A DNA stretch of 64,000 bases from Candidatus Methylomirabilota bacterium. GTDB taxonomy: Bacteria > Methylomirabilota > Methylomirabilia > Methylomirabilales > Methylomirabilaceae. The DNA lies in assembly GCA_003104975.1 (NCBI GenBank), contig PQAM01000009.1, forward strand, positions 1 through 64,000, read 5' to 3'. Made by a program: the position numbers and the translations under genes. The notes beneath the pieces are model-generated. The model was not told where the DNA came from. It worked only from the letters and a program-made list of their open reading frames with translations, and ran no database searches. Shown one piece after another: positions 7,264 through 14,774 of the stretch; position 1 is the stretch's first letter; each line of letters opens with the position of its first letter.

Positions 7264-7454
7264 GGCTTCCGATCGGCCTTCAGGATTCCTTTCAATGGCT
7301 TCATCGCTTTGACGATATGGTGTTCCTCCATAAGCAGTGCCAATGCTCTGTCAATGGCCTCTTGTTCCGATGCGGCGCCGAAAAACCGCTTTGCAAAGTC
7401 GATCTTCCTTTGATCTAACCGTAGATGTTTGTGTTTTAACATGACTTCTCGCAT
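7248..7454 (-). CDS. VapB-like antitoxin
   Basis: The 68-residue product (MREVMLKHKHLRLDQRKIDF, then FFGAASEQEAIDRALALLME) is a ribbon-helix-helix-type small antitoxin by length, charge and position, directly upstream of a VapC gene. The start at ATG 7454 is chosen because TAAAGGAG lies about 8 bases before it. A longer upstream frame exists but crosses the probable operator. A perfect inverted repeat at 7469-7489 precedes it. Confidence 0.75.
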   Translation of the reverse strand: MREVMLKHKHLRLDQRKIDFAKRFFGAASEQEAIDRALALLMEEHHIVKAMKPLKGILKADRKPWPYL

Positions 7455-7468
7455 CGATGTCTCTCCTT

Positions 7469-7489
7469 TATGTACATTGATTGTACATA
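7469..7489 (-). promoter_or_regulatory. Inverted-repeat operator of the vapBC pair
   Basis: Arms TATGTACA and TGTACATA are separated by 5 bases. The site lies just upstream of the antitoxin ribosome-binding site, where autoregulating TA complexes usually bind. The sequence shows the symmetry; binding is inferred. Confidence 0.6.
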
Positions 7490-7555
7490 GCATACCGTAC
7501 GTCTTCCCCTGACACAAGTCCGGATCACCTCGCGTATATGCCCTCTGACACGAAA

Positions 7556-7655
7556 TGAGAGGGAGCGAAGGGGAACGAAGGGTGGAGGGTGTAGGGGGAG
7601 GAGGCGGGAGGCGGAAGGCGGGAGAAGACTAAGGACCCAAAACTCATAACCGCCC
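7556..7655. repeat. Composite low-complexity repeat block
   Basis: A run of GGAGCGAAGGGTGGAGGGTG and GAGGCGGAAGGCGGGAG units, then ACTAAGGACCCAAAACT and CCGCCCTGAG, a degraded form of the block ending seen at 1350, 2573 and 6792. Confidence 0.65.
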
Positions 7656-7692
7656 TGAGTTGCGATCGTGAAGAGCTCTGGAGGCCTGCTGC

Positions 7693-7908
7693 TTAATCTT
7701 GACTGCTGCCGGTCTGAAGCGTCACACTCACCTGTCCAGGCCGGATGAGCGCGCGAGCGGAGGCGTTAAGAAATTCTACGCTCACCGGCTCCTTGTCCTC
7801 CCCATAGCTTACGATCACACCTCCCGGCTCCTCAAGCGCATCCACGGGGGGGTCATCGCGAAGTATGAGCAGAAGCACATCGGCTTCAGGATCGTATCGA
7901 ATCTTCAT
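7693..7908 (-). CDS. DUF2283 family protein (probable antitoxin)
   Basis: The 71-residue protein reads MKIRYDPEADVLLLILRDDP, continues with GGVIVSYGEDKEPVSVEFLN, and matches the compact DUF2283 pattern (YDPEADVLYI...DDKGRPVGIEIL). DUF2283 genes commonly sit next to DUF4258 genes, as here, and are thought to be antitoxins. The start ATG lies one base after the stop of the DUF4258 gene and its AGGAGG ribosome-binding site lies inside that gene's last codons. Confidence 0.78.
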   Translation of the reverse strand: MKIRYDPEADVLLLILRDDPPVDALEEPGGVIVSYGEDKEPVSVEFLNASARALIRPGQVSVTLQTGSSQD

Positions 7909-7909
7909 G

Positions 7910-8167
7910 TTATCCCTCCTGCCAATATTTCGCTACCTTGGTGGTCCAGTACACGGTCACAATCTTACGATTCCCTTCCACATCGATAAACGCTACTCGG
8001 AGCAAGCCGTTATCCCTTCTGCCTTGCGCGACCCGGATTCCTCGATCTCCCGGAACAACCTGCTCTGGACTCCATAGAAGTGCTTCAACATCCGGCCGCG
8101 TGATGCCCAGCTTCTTTTGCCATTCCCTCTGACGATCTGATGCGTGTGCTGTCCAGATAATCTTCAC
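7910..8167 (-). CDS. DUF4258 family protein (probable toxin)
   Basis: With GTG 8167 as start (AGGGG 8 bases upstream) the product is 85 residues: KIIWTAHASDRQREWQKKLG, a middle helix DVEALLWSPEQVV, and NRKIVTVYWTTKVAKYWQEG. This fits DUF4258 proteins, RelE-like small proteins often encoded beside DUF2283. The frame stays open upstream to 8473 but that part is low-complexity repeat translation and is not protein-like. It forms a two-gene unit with 7693-7908. Confidence 0.72.
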   Translation of the reverse strand: MKIIWTAHASDRQREWQKKLGITRPDVEALLWSPEQVVPGDRGIRVAQGRRDNGLLRVAFIDVEGNRKIVTVYWTTKVAKYWQEG

Positions 8168-8500
8168 ACACTGACCCCTGCGACCTGCGCGGCCTTTTTG
8201 CCGAGTTGAAAGTCGTACATGGTTTGGCCTCGCTGTCTGCGCCTGCCTGTTGCGATCGCGACCCAGACAGGCGCAACACCCGGCCAGACCCGCGATATTT
8301 AGTCTACTCGCTGCGGCTCTCGACTGCAATGCCCTTTCCTTGACCGAGGAGAAGAAGGGAAGTGTTGAGTGGCGAGTGTGGGGGAGCGAAGGGTGGAGGG
8401 TGTGGGGTGTGGGGAGGGAGCAGGGAGCAGTGCATCGGCATGGCTTGACAGGTGTTAGCACATATGACAACATCGCTATGTGAGTAGTGTGGAATAGCAG

Positions 8501-8854
8501 ATGGCCGAGACCCGGAAAACACGACCTGTTTCATGGATCAAGGCGGCGCTGAGGGAATTCGAGACCTTCCCGAAAAGGGCCAGGTCCATTTGTCTCGCAG
8601 CACTGACGATCGCGGCCGAGGGCGGCAAGGCTGATATTGCGAAGCCGATGCATGGCATGGGATCCGGCGTCTTTGAGATTGTGCTGCCGTTCAAGGGTGA
8701 TGCCTTCCGCGTGGTCTATGCGGTGCAGTTCGCAGACGAGATCTGGGTGGTCCATGCGTTCCAGAAGAAGTCGACGCGGGCGATCAAGACGCCGAAGCGC
8801 GAGCTCGACGTGATCAAGGACCGGGTGAAGAGGCTGAGGGAGATGTTGCAATGA
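8501..8854 (+). CDS. Gp49-like HigB/RelE toxin
   Basis: The 117-residue protein contains WIKAALREFETFPKRARSIC, then KPMHGMGSGVFEIVLPFKGD, FRVVYAVQFADEIWVVHAFQ and a KKSTRAIKTPKRELDVIK tail, the complete pattern of phage-derived Gp49-like toxins. These are mRNA-interfering RelE-fold ribonucleases. The stop overlaps the XRE antitoxin start by 4 bases. It is the intact relative of the fragment at 3697-3887. Confidence 0.88.
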   Translation: MAETRKTRPVSWIKAALREFETFPKRARSICLAALTIAAEGGKADIAKPMHGMGSGVFEIVLPFKGDAFRVVYAVQFADEIWVVHAFQKKSTRAIKTPKRELDVIKDRVKRLREMLQ

Positions 8855-9174
8855 AAAGTGACAAATTGGAAGTGGCGCGGGGAAGCGGGAACGTATTTCG
8901 CGATCTGGGGCACGAAAACGCGGATGTGGAGCAGTTCAAGGCAATCCTGGCCGCCGAAATCATTAAGATGCTTGAGCGGGAACACCTAAGCGTACGCGCT
9001 GCCCATGACCGCACCGGTATTGCGGCTGCTGATTTCTCGCGCATCCGCAACGCGAATCTCGAACGGTTTACCGTGGACCGTCTTATGTCGATCATCAATC
9101 GGCTCGGCTCGCGTGTGGAGGTCAAAGTCCGGGTGCGGCCGGTTGAAGGAACTGCGCGCGAGGCGCGAGCATAA
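8851..9174 (+). CDS. HigA-type XRE antitoxin
   Basis: The 107-residue protein has the SGNVFRDLGHENADVEQFKA opening and a helix-turn-helix (LSVRAAHDRTGIAAADFSRI, near 49-68) of HTH_37 antitoxins, followed by MSIINRLGSRVEVKVRV. It should neutralise the toxin at 8501-8854 and repress the operon. Its 3' half has two further copies in the window, a remnant at 2330-2485 and the fusion at 6615-6743. The last residues (EGTAREARA) run into repeat sequence. Confidence 0.87.
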   Translation: MKSDKLEVARGSGNVFRDLGHENADVEQFKAILAAEIIKMLEREHLSVRAAHDRTGIAAADFSRIRNANLERFTVDRLMSIINRLGSRVEVKVRVRPVEGTAREARA

Positions 9175-9305
9175 GGCGTGAGGCGTAGGGGGCGTGAGGC
9201 GGGAGGGAGCGAAGGGTGGAGGGGGTGGGGAGGGACGAGTGTGAAGTGTTGAGTCGAAAAGCCGACAACTAGACACTAAAAACTACCAGCTTAACACTAA
9301 AAACT
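9172..9305. repeat. Composite low-complexity repeat block
   Basis: Contains AAGGCGTGAGGCGTAGGGGG and GGAGCGAAGGGTGGAGG units, a short GTGTGAAGTGTTGAGTCG part and opposing ACTAGACACTAAAAACTACC units. It separates the TA island from the exosortase operon. Confidence 0.7.
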
Positions 9306-9331
9306 GTTTTGGAAATACGCCTAATGGCTGA

Positions 9332-9358
9332 TTGACAGAGAAAGGGGTTCATTATAAC
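9332..9358 (+). promoter_or_regulatory. Candidate sigma-70-type promoter of the exosortase operon
   Basis: TTGACA at 9332-9337 and TATAAC at 9353-9358 are separated by 15 bases, slightly short of the optimum. They lie 70-90 bases ahead of the exosortase gene. Confidence 0.45.
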
Positions 9359-9424
9359 CTGAGCACAACTTCGGGGTTCGTGGCGGCATACACCGCGTGA
9401 AAGGGTTCAACCATTCCTATAGAT

Positions 9425-10354
9425 ATGGTTAACGGTCAAGGGTATGAAGGCGCCACGAGCCGGGCTTCGGCCCGAACGACGGTGCTCCTGTTCCTGTTCG
9501 GCGCGCTGCTGACCGCGCTGTACTGGCGGATCGTCCCTGATATGGTCCGACAGTGGTGGGACGATCCCAACTACTCGCACGGATTCCTGGTCCCATTTTT
9601 CAGCGGCTATCTGGTCTGGGCCGGGCGCGACCGGTTACGGGTATTGCTGAGCCGGTCCCCCTCACCCTCGCCCTTTCCCCCAAAGGGGCGAGGGGAACAT
9701 AGAGGAAGTGGGGCGGGGCTGCTGGTGCTGCTGGCCGGGCTTGGGATGCTGATCCTAGGCGATGTCGGCGCCGAAAACTGGCTGATGCGCAGTTCGCTGA
9801 TTGTCATCCTGGCCGGCTTGGTCCTGTTCCACCTGGGGTCCTCGGTTCTTCGTCAACTTTCCTTCCCGCTGGTGTTCCTCCTTTTCATGGTTCCACTGCC
9901 CGCCATCCTGTTTTATGCCGTAACATTTCCGCTGCAGAATCTGGCGGCGCACAATGCCGCGTGGACGCTTGATCTGTTCGGGATTCCGGTGTTGCTGGAT
10001 GGGAATGTTCTGCATCTCAGCCGCATTACCCTGGGTGTGACCGAGGCGTGCAGCGGCGTTCGTTCGCTGATCTCGCTCCTGGCCCTGGCGATGGCCTGGG
10101 CCTATATCACTCTCGACAGCCGCTGGGCGATGGCAGTACTGGTCGCGTCGGCCCTGCCGATCACGATTGCGGCCAATGCGGCGCGCATCGTCAGCACCGG
10201 GCTGATCGGCCAGTGGTTCGGGGCAAGCTATGCCCAGGGCTTTTTTCACTCCTTTTCCGGATGGCTGATCTTCCTGGTAGCCTTCGTCGCCCTGCTGGCG
10301 GTCCATGGCCTGATCCGCCTGGTCGGCCTTGTGCGCCCTTGGAGAACGGCATGA
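9425..10354 (+). CDS. Exosortase (XrtA/EpsH-like)
   Basis: The 309-residue protein is a multi-pass membrane protein with the three exosortase catalytic positions: Cys209 in TEACSGVRSL, Arg254 in NAARI and His275 in GFFHSFSGW. Exosortases are thought to cut and transfer PEP-CTERM proteins at the inner membrane during export. Many XrtA proteins are fused to EpsI; here EpsI is a separate overlapping gene. Residues about 77-95 (SRSPSPSPFPPKGRGEHRGS) come from a palindrome-like CCCTTTCCCCCAAAGGGGCG insertion in a loop between membrane segments. Four PEP-CTERM substrates, PrsT, PrsK and PrsR are encoded nearby. Confidence 0.92.
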   Translation: MVNGQGYEGATSRASARTTVLLFLFGALLTALYWRIVPDMVRQWWDDPNYSHGFLVPFFSGYLVWAGRDRLRVLLSRSPSPSPFPPKGRGEHRGSGAGLLVLLAGLGMLILGDVGAENWLMRSSLIVILAGLVLFHLGSSVLRQLSFPLVFLLFMVPLPAILFYAVTFPLQNLAAHNAAWTLDLFGIPVLLDGNVLHLSRITLGVTEACSGVRSLISLLALAMAWAYITLDSRWAMAVLVASALPITIAANAARIVSTGLIGQWFGASYAQGFFHSFSGWLIFLVAFVALLAVHGLIRLVGLVRPWRTA

Positions 10355-10992
10355 AGCCGTCCTCGCGCGTCGTCCTCTCGGTGGCGCTCCTGACTGCCGC
10401 CTTCGTCTTCCAGCAGCTTCGCTCGACGGGAGAGGCGGTACCGATCCGCCGGTCGCTGGATGAATTTCCGCTGTCGATCGGGACCTGGCAGGGGCGTGAG
10501 GCCACGATCTTTGAGGTCGAGATCCTGAACGTCCTGAAGGTGAAGGACTACCTGATGCGGCGGTTTGTCGATCCGGCCGACCGAAGCCTGTGGCTGTACA
10601 TCGGGTACTGGGATACGCAGCGGAAGGGCGCGTCACCGCATTCGCCGCGCAACTGCCTGCCGGGCGGGGGGTGGGAGCCGCTGGAGGCGAAAAAGGTGAC
10701 GATCCCGCTTGCCACGACTCATGCCTCGGTGACGGTGAATCGATATCTGATTCAGAAGGATCAGACGCAACAACTGGTGTTCTACTGGTATGTTGCGCAG
10801 GGCAAGCCGGTCGCCGGCGAGATCGAGGCCAGGATCGAGATGGTGCGCAACGCCATGCTGCATAATCGGACCGACGGCGCGCTGATTCGGGTGTCGAGTC
10901 CGGTGTACGACAGCGTCGAGGCCACATCCGATATGTTGACGCAGTACGTGCAATCGATGTATCCGATTCTGGGTCAATTTCTTCCGGACTAG
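10351..10992 (+). CDS. epsI: EpsI family exosortase-associated protein
   Basis: From ATG 10351 (overlapping the exosortase stop as ATGA) the 213-residue product has an N-terminal membrane anchor (VVLSVALLTAAFVFQQLRST) and an exported domain containing FPLSIGTWQG, IGYWDTQRKG, HSPRNCLPGGGWEP and LVFYWYVAQG. These are the usual EpsI motifs, including the conserved Cys in the HSP..CLPGGGW block. EpsI normally accompanies exosortase, either fused or adjacent, and is linked to exopolysaccharide formation. Upstream in-frame codons lie within the exosortase gene and are not used. Confidence 0.9.
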   Translation: MKPSSRVVLSVALLTAAFVFQQLRSTGEAVPIRRSLDEFPLSIGTWQGREATIFEVEILNVLKVKDYLMRRFVDPADRSLWLYIGYWDTQRKGASPHSPRNCLPGGGWEPLEAKKVTIPLATTHASVTVNRYLIQKDQTQQLVFYWYVAQGKPVAGEIEARIEMVRNAMLHNRTDGALIRVSSPVYDSVEATSDMLTQYVQSMYPILGQFLPD

Positions 10993-11011
10993 TCCTTAAT
11001 TACATTAATAC

Positions 11012-11092
11012 CCGTACGTCATTCCCGCAGTCCTTAAGCGGGAATCCATTGATTGTACTGGATACCCGCTTTCGCGGGTATGACGGCTTATG
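11012..11092. repeat. REP-like extragenic palindrome
   Basis: GTCATTCCCGC...GCGGGAATCCA is followed by TGGATACCCGCTTTCGCGGG and TATGAC. The two halves are inverted and the second is itself a CCCGC-TTTC-GCGGG hairpin. This resembles widespread CGTCATTCCCGC-type bacterial intergenic palindromes. It lies between epsI and prsT. Confidence 0.75.
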
Positions 11093-11156
11093 TGCGCTGA
11101 CTTTCGCAAGTAAGTACTAGTGAAGTGAGGACGGCTCAAACAGGGGGATAATCGTC

Positions 11157-13328
11157 ATGCGGAATCTGTATCGATGCGTGTCGATGCTGGTTGTCGTCGG
11201 GATCGTCGCAGTCGGGTGCAGCCGGTCTCCGGAGGCCAAGAAGGCGCGGGCGCTGGAACGGGGCGCGCGTTACTTCGAGGGGCAGCAATATCGTGAGGCG
11301 ATCATCGAGTATCGGAATGTGTTACGCGTCGACCCGAAGAACGCCAAGGCGATCGAACAGCTTGCGCTGGCGCATTTTGAGCTTGGCGAGCTGGGTCAGG
11401 CCTTCCCGCTGTTGGTCAAGGCCAAGGAGTTGGATCCCGACAATGTGACTATCCGCGCCAAGCTGGGCGCCATCGATATCCTGCGGCGCAAGCCTGAGGA
11501 GGCGAGGGCGGAGGCGGAGTTCGTCCTTGGCAAGCAGCCGGATGATTTCGAGGCGCTGTTGTTGCTGGCGGGCGCGGCCGAGTCGGAATCGGAGGTCGCG
11601 GCGGCGCTCAATCGGCTTGAGGCGACCCGCGCCACATACGGCGGCCGTGCGCGATTCCATATCGCCATCGGCGCCCTCCATCTGCGGCGGCAGGATGCGG
11701 CCAAAGGGGAGGCGGCGTTCCGCGAGGCGGTGGCGAAGGAGCCGAAGTCGGTCGAGGCGCACTCGGCCCTGGGCAATCTGCACATGATGCGGCGTGACGT
11801 CGCCGCCGCCGAGCAGGAGTACAAGATTGCGGCTGAACTGGCGCCGGCCGACTCGATCGCCAGGATGAAGCTGGCCGATCTGTATCTGATGCTGAGACGA
11901 CCGGAAGAGGCCAAGCAGGTGCTCCGCCAGATGACCGAGAAGGCGCCAGAGGCGTTTCCGGCCTGGCGTCGGCTGGCCGAGATCGCCTTTCTGGAGCGGA
12001 AGTACGACGAGAGCCTGAAGGCGCTGGATCCTGTCTTCAAGAAGAATCCGTCGGATCTGGAGGGGCGTCTGCTGCGCGGTCGGATCCACCTGGCCAAGCG
12101 TGAGACGACCGAGGCGATCCAGGAGTTTCAGCAGGTACTGAAGCTTGAGCCGCGCCTCGTGCTGGCGCGACACCAATTGGCGCTGGCGCAGATCCAGGCC
12201 GGCAACACCCAGCAGGCAAGATCGGAACTCAACGAGGCGATCAAGGCCGATCCGAGCTATGTCGATGCGATCCTGCTGCTGGCCGAGTTGGATATCCAGG
12301 GCGGCGCCGTCAAGCCGGCGATCGAGGCCCTTGAACAGGTGGTGGCCAAGCACAAAACAATCGGCCAGGCCTATGTCCTGCTCGGTTCGGCCTACCTCGC
12401 GGCCAAGGATCCCGGCAAGGCGGTGCAGACCTATCGACAATTGGTGACGCTCGCGCCGAAGGATCCGCGCCCGCCGTATCTGCTCGGGGTGGCGTTGCGA
12501 AGCCAGGGGAAGGCTGAAGAGGCAAAGAAACAGTTCGAGGCATCGCTCACCCTGGCGCCTGCCGCCATCGATCCGATCGCGCAGCTTGTGGCGATGGCCT
12601 TTGCCGAGCGCAAGCCCCAGGCGGCGCTCGATCGGGTGACGCGGCAACTGGCGGTTGCTCCGAAATCGGGAGGGCTGCAGTATGTGCTGGGGGAGGTACA
12701 ACTGGCTCGAGGCGAGCCGCAACAGGCGGAGGCGGCCTTTACGAAGGCATTAGAGCGTGAGCCGAACCTGACGGCGGCCTATGTACAACTGGCCAGGGTC
12801 TATGTGGGCTCGAAGCGGTACGATCAAGCCCTGGCGAAGCTGAATGAGGCGCTCAAGGTCAATCCCAAGAATGTGGTCGCCATGATGCTGATGGGCGCCA
12901 TCTATGAGCAGAAGCCGGATATCGCCAAGGCCAAAGAGACCTACCAGAAGGTCCTCGCGGTCAATTCGCGGTTTGCGCCTGCCGCCAACAATCTGGCCTA
13001 CCTGTACTCAGAGCATGGGGGCGACAAGGACAAGGCGCTGGAACTGGCCCAACTGGCAAAAGAGGGCCTGCCCGATGATCCGCGTGTCTCCGACACGCTC
13101 GGCTGGATCCTGTACAAACGTGGCGTACATCAACGGGCGCTCGGCCTGCTGCAAGACAGCGCGACGAAGCTTCCGGAGCATCCCGAGATCCAGTATCACC
13201 TCGGTATGACCCAGCTCAAACTCGGCAACAAAGCGGCTGCCAAGACGGCGTTGGACAAAGCGCTGACGCAGGGGGGTAACGCTCCGTGGGCTGAAGAGGC
13301 CCGAAGCACCCTGTCCCAGCTACGATGA
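11157..13328 (+). CDS. prsT: PEP-CTERM system TPR-repeat lipoprotein PrsT
   Basis: The 723-residue protein starts with a lipoprotein signal (VVVGIVAVGC, Cys21) and consists almost wholly of tandem TPR units (for example YREAIIEYRNVLRVDPKNAK). Length, lipobox and position match PrsT, the TPR lipoprotein encoded in exosortase A loci. It probably acts as a periplasmic or outer-membrane scaffold for polymer or protein export. The start has GGGGGATA upstream. A 466-codon frame on the opposite strand (11322-12722) is a shadow. Confidence 0.9.
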   Translation: MRNLYRCVSMLVVVGIVAVGCSRSPEAKKARALERGARYFEGQQYREAIIEYRNVLRVDPKNAKAIEQLALAHFELGELGQAFPLLVKAKELDPDNVTIRAKLGAIDILRRKPEEARAEAEFVLGKQPDDFEALLLLAGAAESESEVAAALNRLEATRATYGGRARFHIAIGALHLRRQDAAKGEAAFREAVAKEPKSVEAHSALGNLHMMRRDVAAAEQEYKIAAELAPADSIARMKLADLYLMLRRPEEAKQVLRQMTEKAPEAFPAWRRLAEIAFLERKYDESLKALDPVFKKNPSDLEGRLLRGRIHLAKRETTEAIQEFQQVLKLEPRLVLARHQLALAQIQAGNTQQARSELNEAIKADPSYVDAILLLAELDIQGGAVKPAIEALEQVVAKHKTIGQAYVLLGSAYLAAKDPGKAVQTYRQLVTLAPKDPRPPYLLGVALRSQGKAEEAKKQFEASLTLAPAAIDPIAQLVAMAFAERKPQAALDRVTRQLAVAPKSGGLQYVLGEVQLARGEPQQAEAAFTKALEREPNLTAAYVQLARVYVGSKRYDQALAKLNEALKVNPKNVVAMMLMGAIYEQKPDIAKAKETYQKVLAVNSRFAPAANNLAYLYSEHGGDKDKALELAQLAKEGLPDDPRVSDTLGWILYKRGVHQRALGLLQDSATKLPEHPEIQYHLGMTQLKLGNKAAAKTALDKALTQGGNAPWAEEARSTLSQLR

Positions 13329-13483
13329 TTTCGACATGGGTGTAGGCCGTTTTTTCTGAGGAATCGGCCATGTGGCGTATTGACTATCAGGTGAAAACGC
13401 CTTACTTTACCTATCAATGATGCAGGAATACCTATCCATGTATAGTGGGGTGCATGACCGGTGAGGGATAAGAGGAGAACACC

Positions 13484-14311
13484 ATGGGTACGATCATGAG
13501 GGGGGGGTGGTGGAGAGGCTTGACTGTAGGTGTTGCGTGCGTCGTTGCGACAGCCGCCGCAGGAAGAGCCGACGCCGTACCCATGACGGCCTTTGGCCAG
13601 CCGGTGACGGCGCTATCAGGACCTGGATCAAACACGCAGGCGGTTCCAACCTGCGGGACCGGGGCGTGTTACAATCCCGCGACCGGTCAGATTACCTACT
13701 TCATCCCTTTAAGTTCGGCCAATGCCGGGATCTATGGGGTCACCGTTACTCCAAGCGGCTTCAAGTCGGGTATGTTCTCGGATTTTAAGGCCGGAACATT
13801 TGACAATTCCTCAGTCCTGACGATGTACCTCCGGTTCTCACCAATCGCATCGCTGTCTCTGGACAGCGCGCATCTGACATTCGGGTTTAGCGATTTGGAC
13901 CTTAACAGCGGTAATGATCCACCCGCTTTCACCGAATCGATCAGGTTCTTCGATGTCGGCTGGAGCCCGATGACCCCGTTAATCACCGTGATCGGACAGT
14001 CAGGTGGCTCACCCGTGCCGTTTACCGTATCAGGCGATAGCAGCACCCAGACGATCGATTTTCCGGATATTACGTCGCTGATTACTGGGGATCCGTTCTT
14101 CGTCGAGCTCCAGTTCGGCAGCAAAACGACCGAGCGCAAGAAGTGGTTCAATACGCCGGAGTCGCTGATCGCCACACTCCAGACCGAGATCACACCAGCC
14201 CCCGAGCCCGGTACCCTCTTGCTGCTCGGATCCGGACTGGCAGGACTCGCGATTATGGCGCGGAATCGCGTGAGTAATCCGTCAAGATCAAAGGGTCAGA
14301 CGGAAGAGTAG
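13484..14311 (+). CDS. PEP-CTERM protein 1
   Basis: The 275-residue secreted protein has a signal peptide (GLTVGVACVVATAAAGRADA) and a C-terminal sorting region: PAPEPGTLLLLGSGLAGLAI then MARNR, i.e. the PEP motif, a transmembrane helix and a basic tail. Between them is a beta-rich Ser/Thr/Gly domain without a recognised family. It should be a substrate of the exosortase encoded upstream. The ribosome-binding site AGAGGAGAA precedes ATG 13484. Unlike two later PEP-CTERM genes, I see no sigma-54 promoter ahead of it. Confidence 0.88.
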   Translation: MGTIMRGGWWRGLTVGVACVVATAAAGRADAVPMTAFGQPVTALSGPGSNTQAVPTCGTGACYNPATGQITYFIPLSSANAGIYGVTVTPSGFKSGMFSDFKAGTFDNSSVLTMYLRFSPIASLSLDSAHLTFGFSDLDLNSGNDPPAFTESIRFFDVGWSPMTPLITVIGQSGGSPVPFTVSGDSSTQTIDFPDITSLITGDPFFVELQFGSKTTERKKWFNTPESLIATLQTEITPAPEPGTLLLLGSGLAGLAIMARNRVSNPSRSKGQTEE

Positions 14312-14317
14312 TGGGTT

Positions 14318-14434
14318 CTATTGAGGCCCTTGTGGCGAACCACCTGCTCCGGCGGTGATGTCGCGAAGCGGTTTATGCTTGCTTAGGGTCGGTTTGACGT
14401 AGGGTTGTTTGGGCGCCGGGTGCACGGTTGCCAT
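14318..14434 (-). CDS. Small ORF with a lasso-type leader-peptide motif
   Basis: A 38-codon frame starts at ATG 14434 with AAAGGAG 7 bases upstream (14442-14448) and ends at TAG 14318. The peptide reads MATVHPAPKQPYVKPTLSKH, then KPLRDITAGAGGSPQGPQ. The segment Y-V-K-P-T-L followed ten residues later by I-T-A-G matches the YxxPxL...T leader that RRE-type proteins recognise in lasso-peptide precursors. The putative core is short, Gly/Pro/Gln-rich and lacks the Asp or Glu needed for a lasso ring. No maturation genes are adjacent. It lies between a PEP-CTERM gene and prsK, on the opposite strand, converging with the PEP-CTERM gene. Confidence 0.55.
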   Translation of the reverse strand: MATVHPAPKQPYVKPTLSKHKPLRDITAGAGGSPQGPQ

Positions 14435-14771
14435 TTGGCATCTCCTTTATGGGGTGTAGATGACCTGGTCACGCGGCCGCCAGGCCTGCGGCTCGACAGG
14501 TTCAGGTAGCGTCATATTGTCAGGTCCCGCTGGGGATTGTCAACAATAATTCACAAAGAGCGAGGTGCGGTTTTTGTGGTTCTGATCGGTGCGGACGTCA
14601 TCGGTGATAAGCGGCGAATGCAAGGGCGACACGACTGATCGGCGGGAGTATCGATAACGCGCTCCTGTCGGAGAAGGATGCGAATGGCCGGTTTGAGTGA
14701 CGTGAAGCTCAACCGGCTTTTGTATCGCGGTTGCCGCACAGGAAACCGGAGCAGCCGATGCGGGGCGTAAC
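14435..14771. other. Intergenic region between the small ORF and prsK
   Basis: These 337 bases hold the ribosome-binding site of the small minus-strand gene near the left end and the unmarked start region of prsK at the right. I see no strong promoter, hairpin or conserved coding stretch. Confidence 0.5.
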
Positions 14772-14774
14772 GTG

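Noticed and set aside
1150-9305. Integron cassette array with attC sites
   Set aside because: GCGTTAGGC-like strings and TA cassettes suggested it, but gene orientation is mixed, there are no paired R' and R'' core sites at constant spacing, and no integrase is present. The strings arise from the degenerate GAGGCG repeat.
9755-10927. A 390-codon minus-strand frame
   Set aside because: Antisense shadow of the exosortase and epsI genes, both strongly supported on the plus strand.
11322-12722. A 466-codon minus-strand frame
   Set aside because: It is antisense to the TPR region of prsT. Repetitive GC-rich codons leave the opposite strand open; the translation is Arg/Leu/Gln-rich without domain features.
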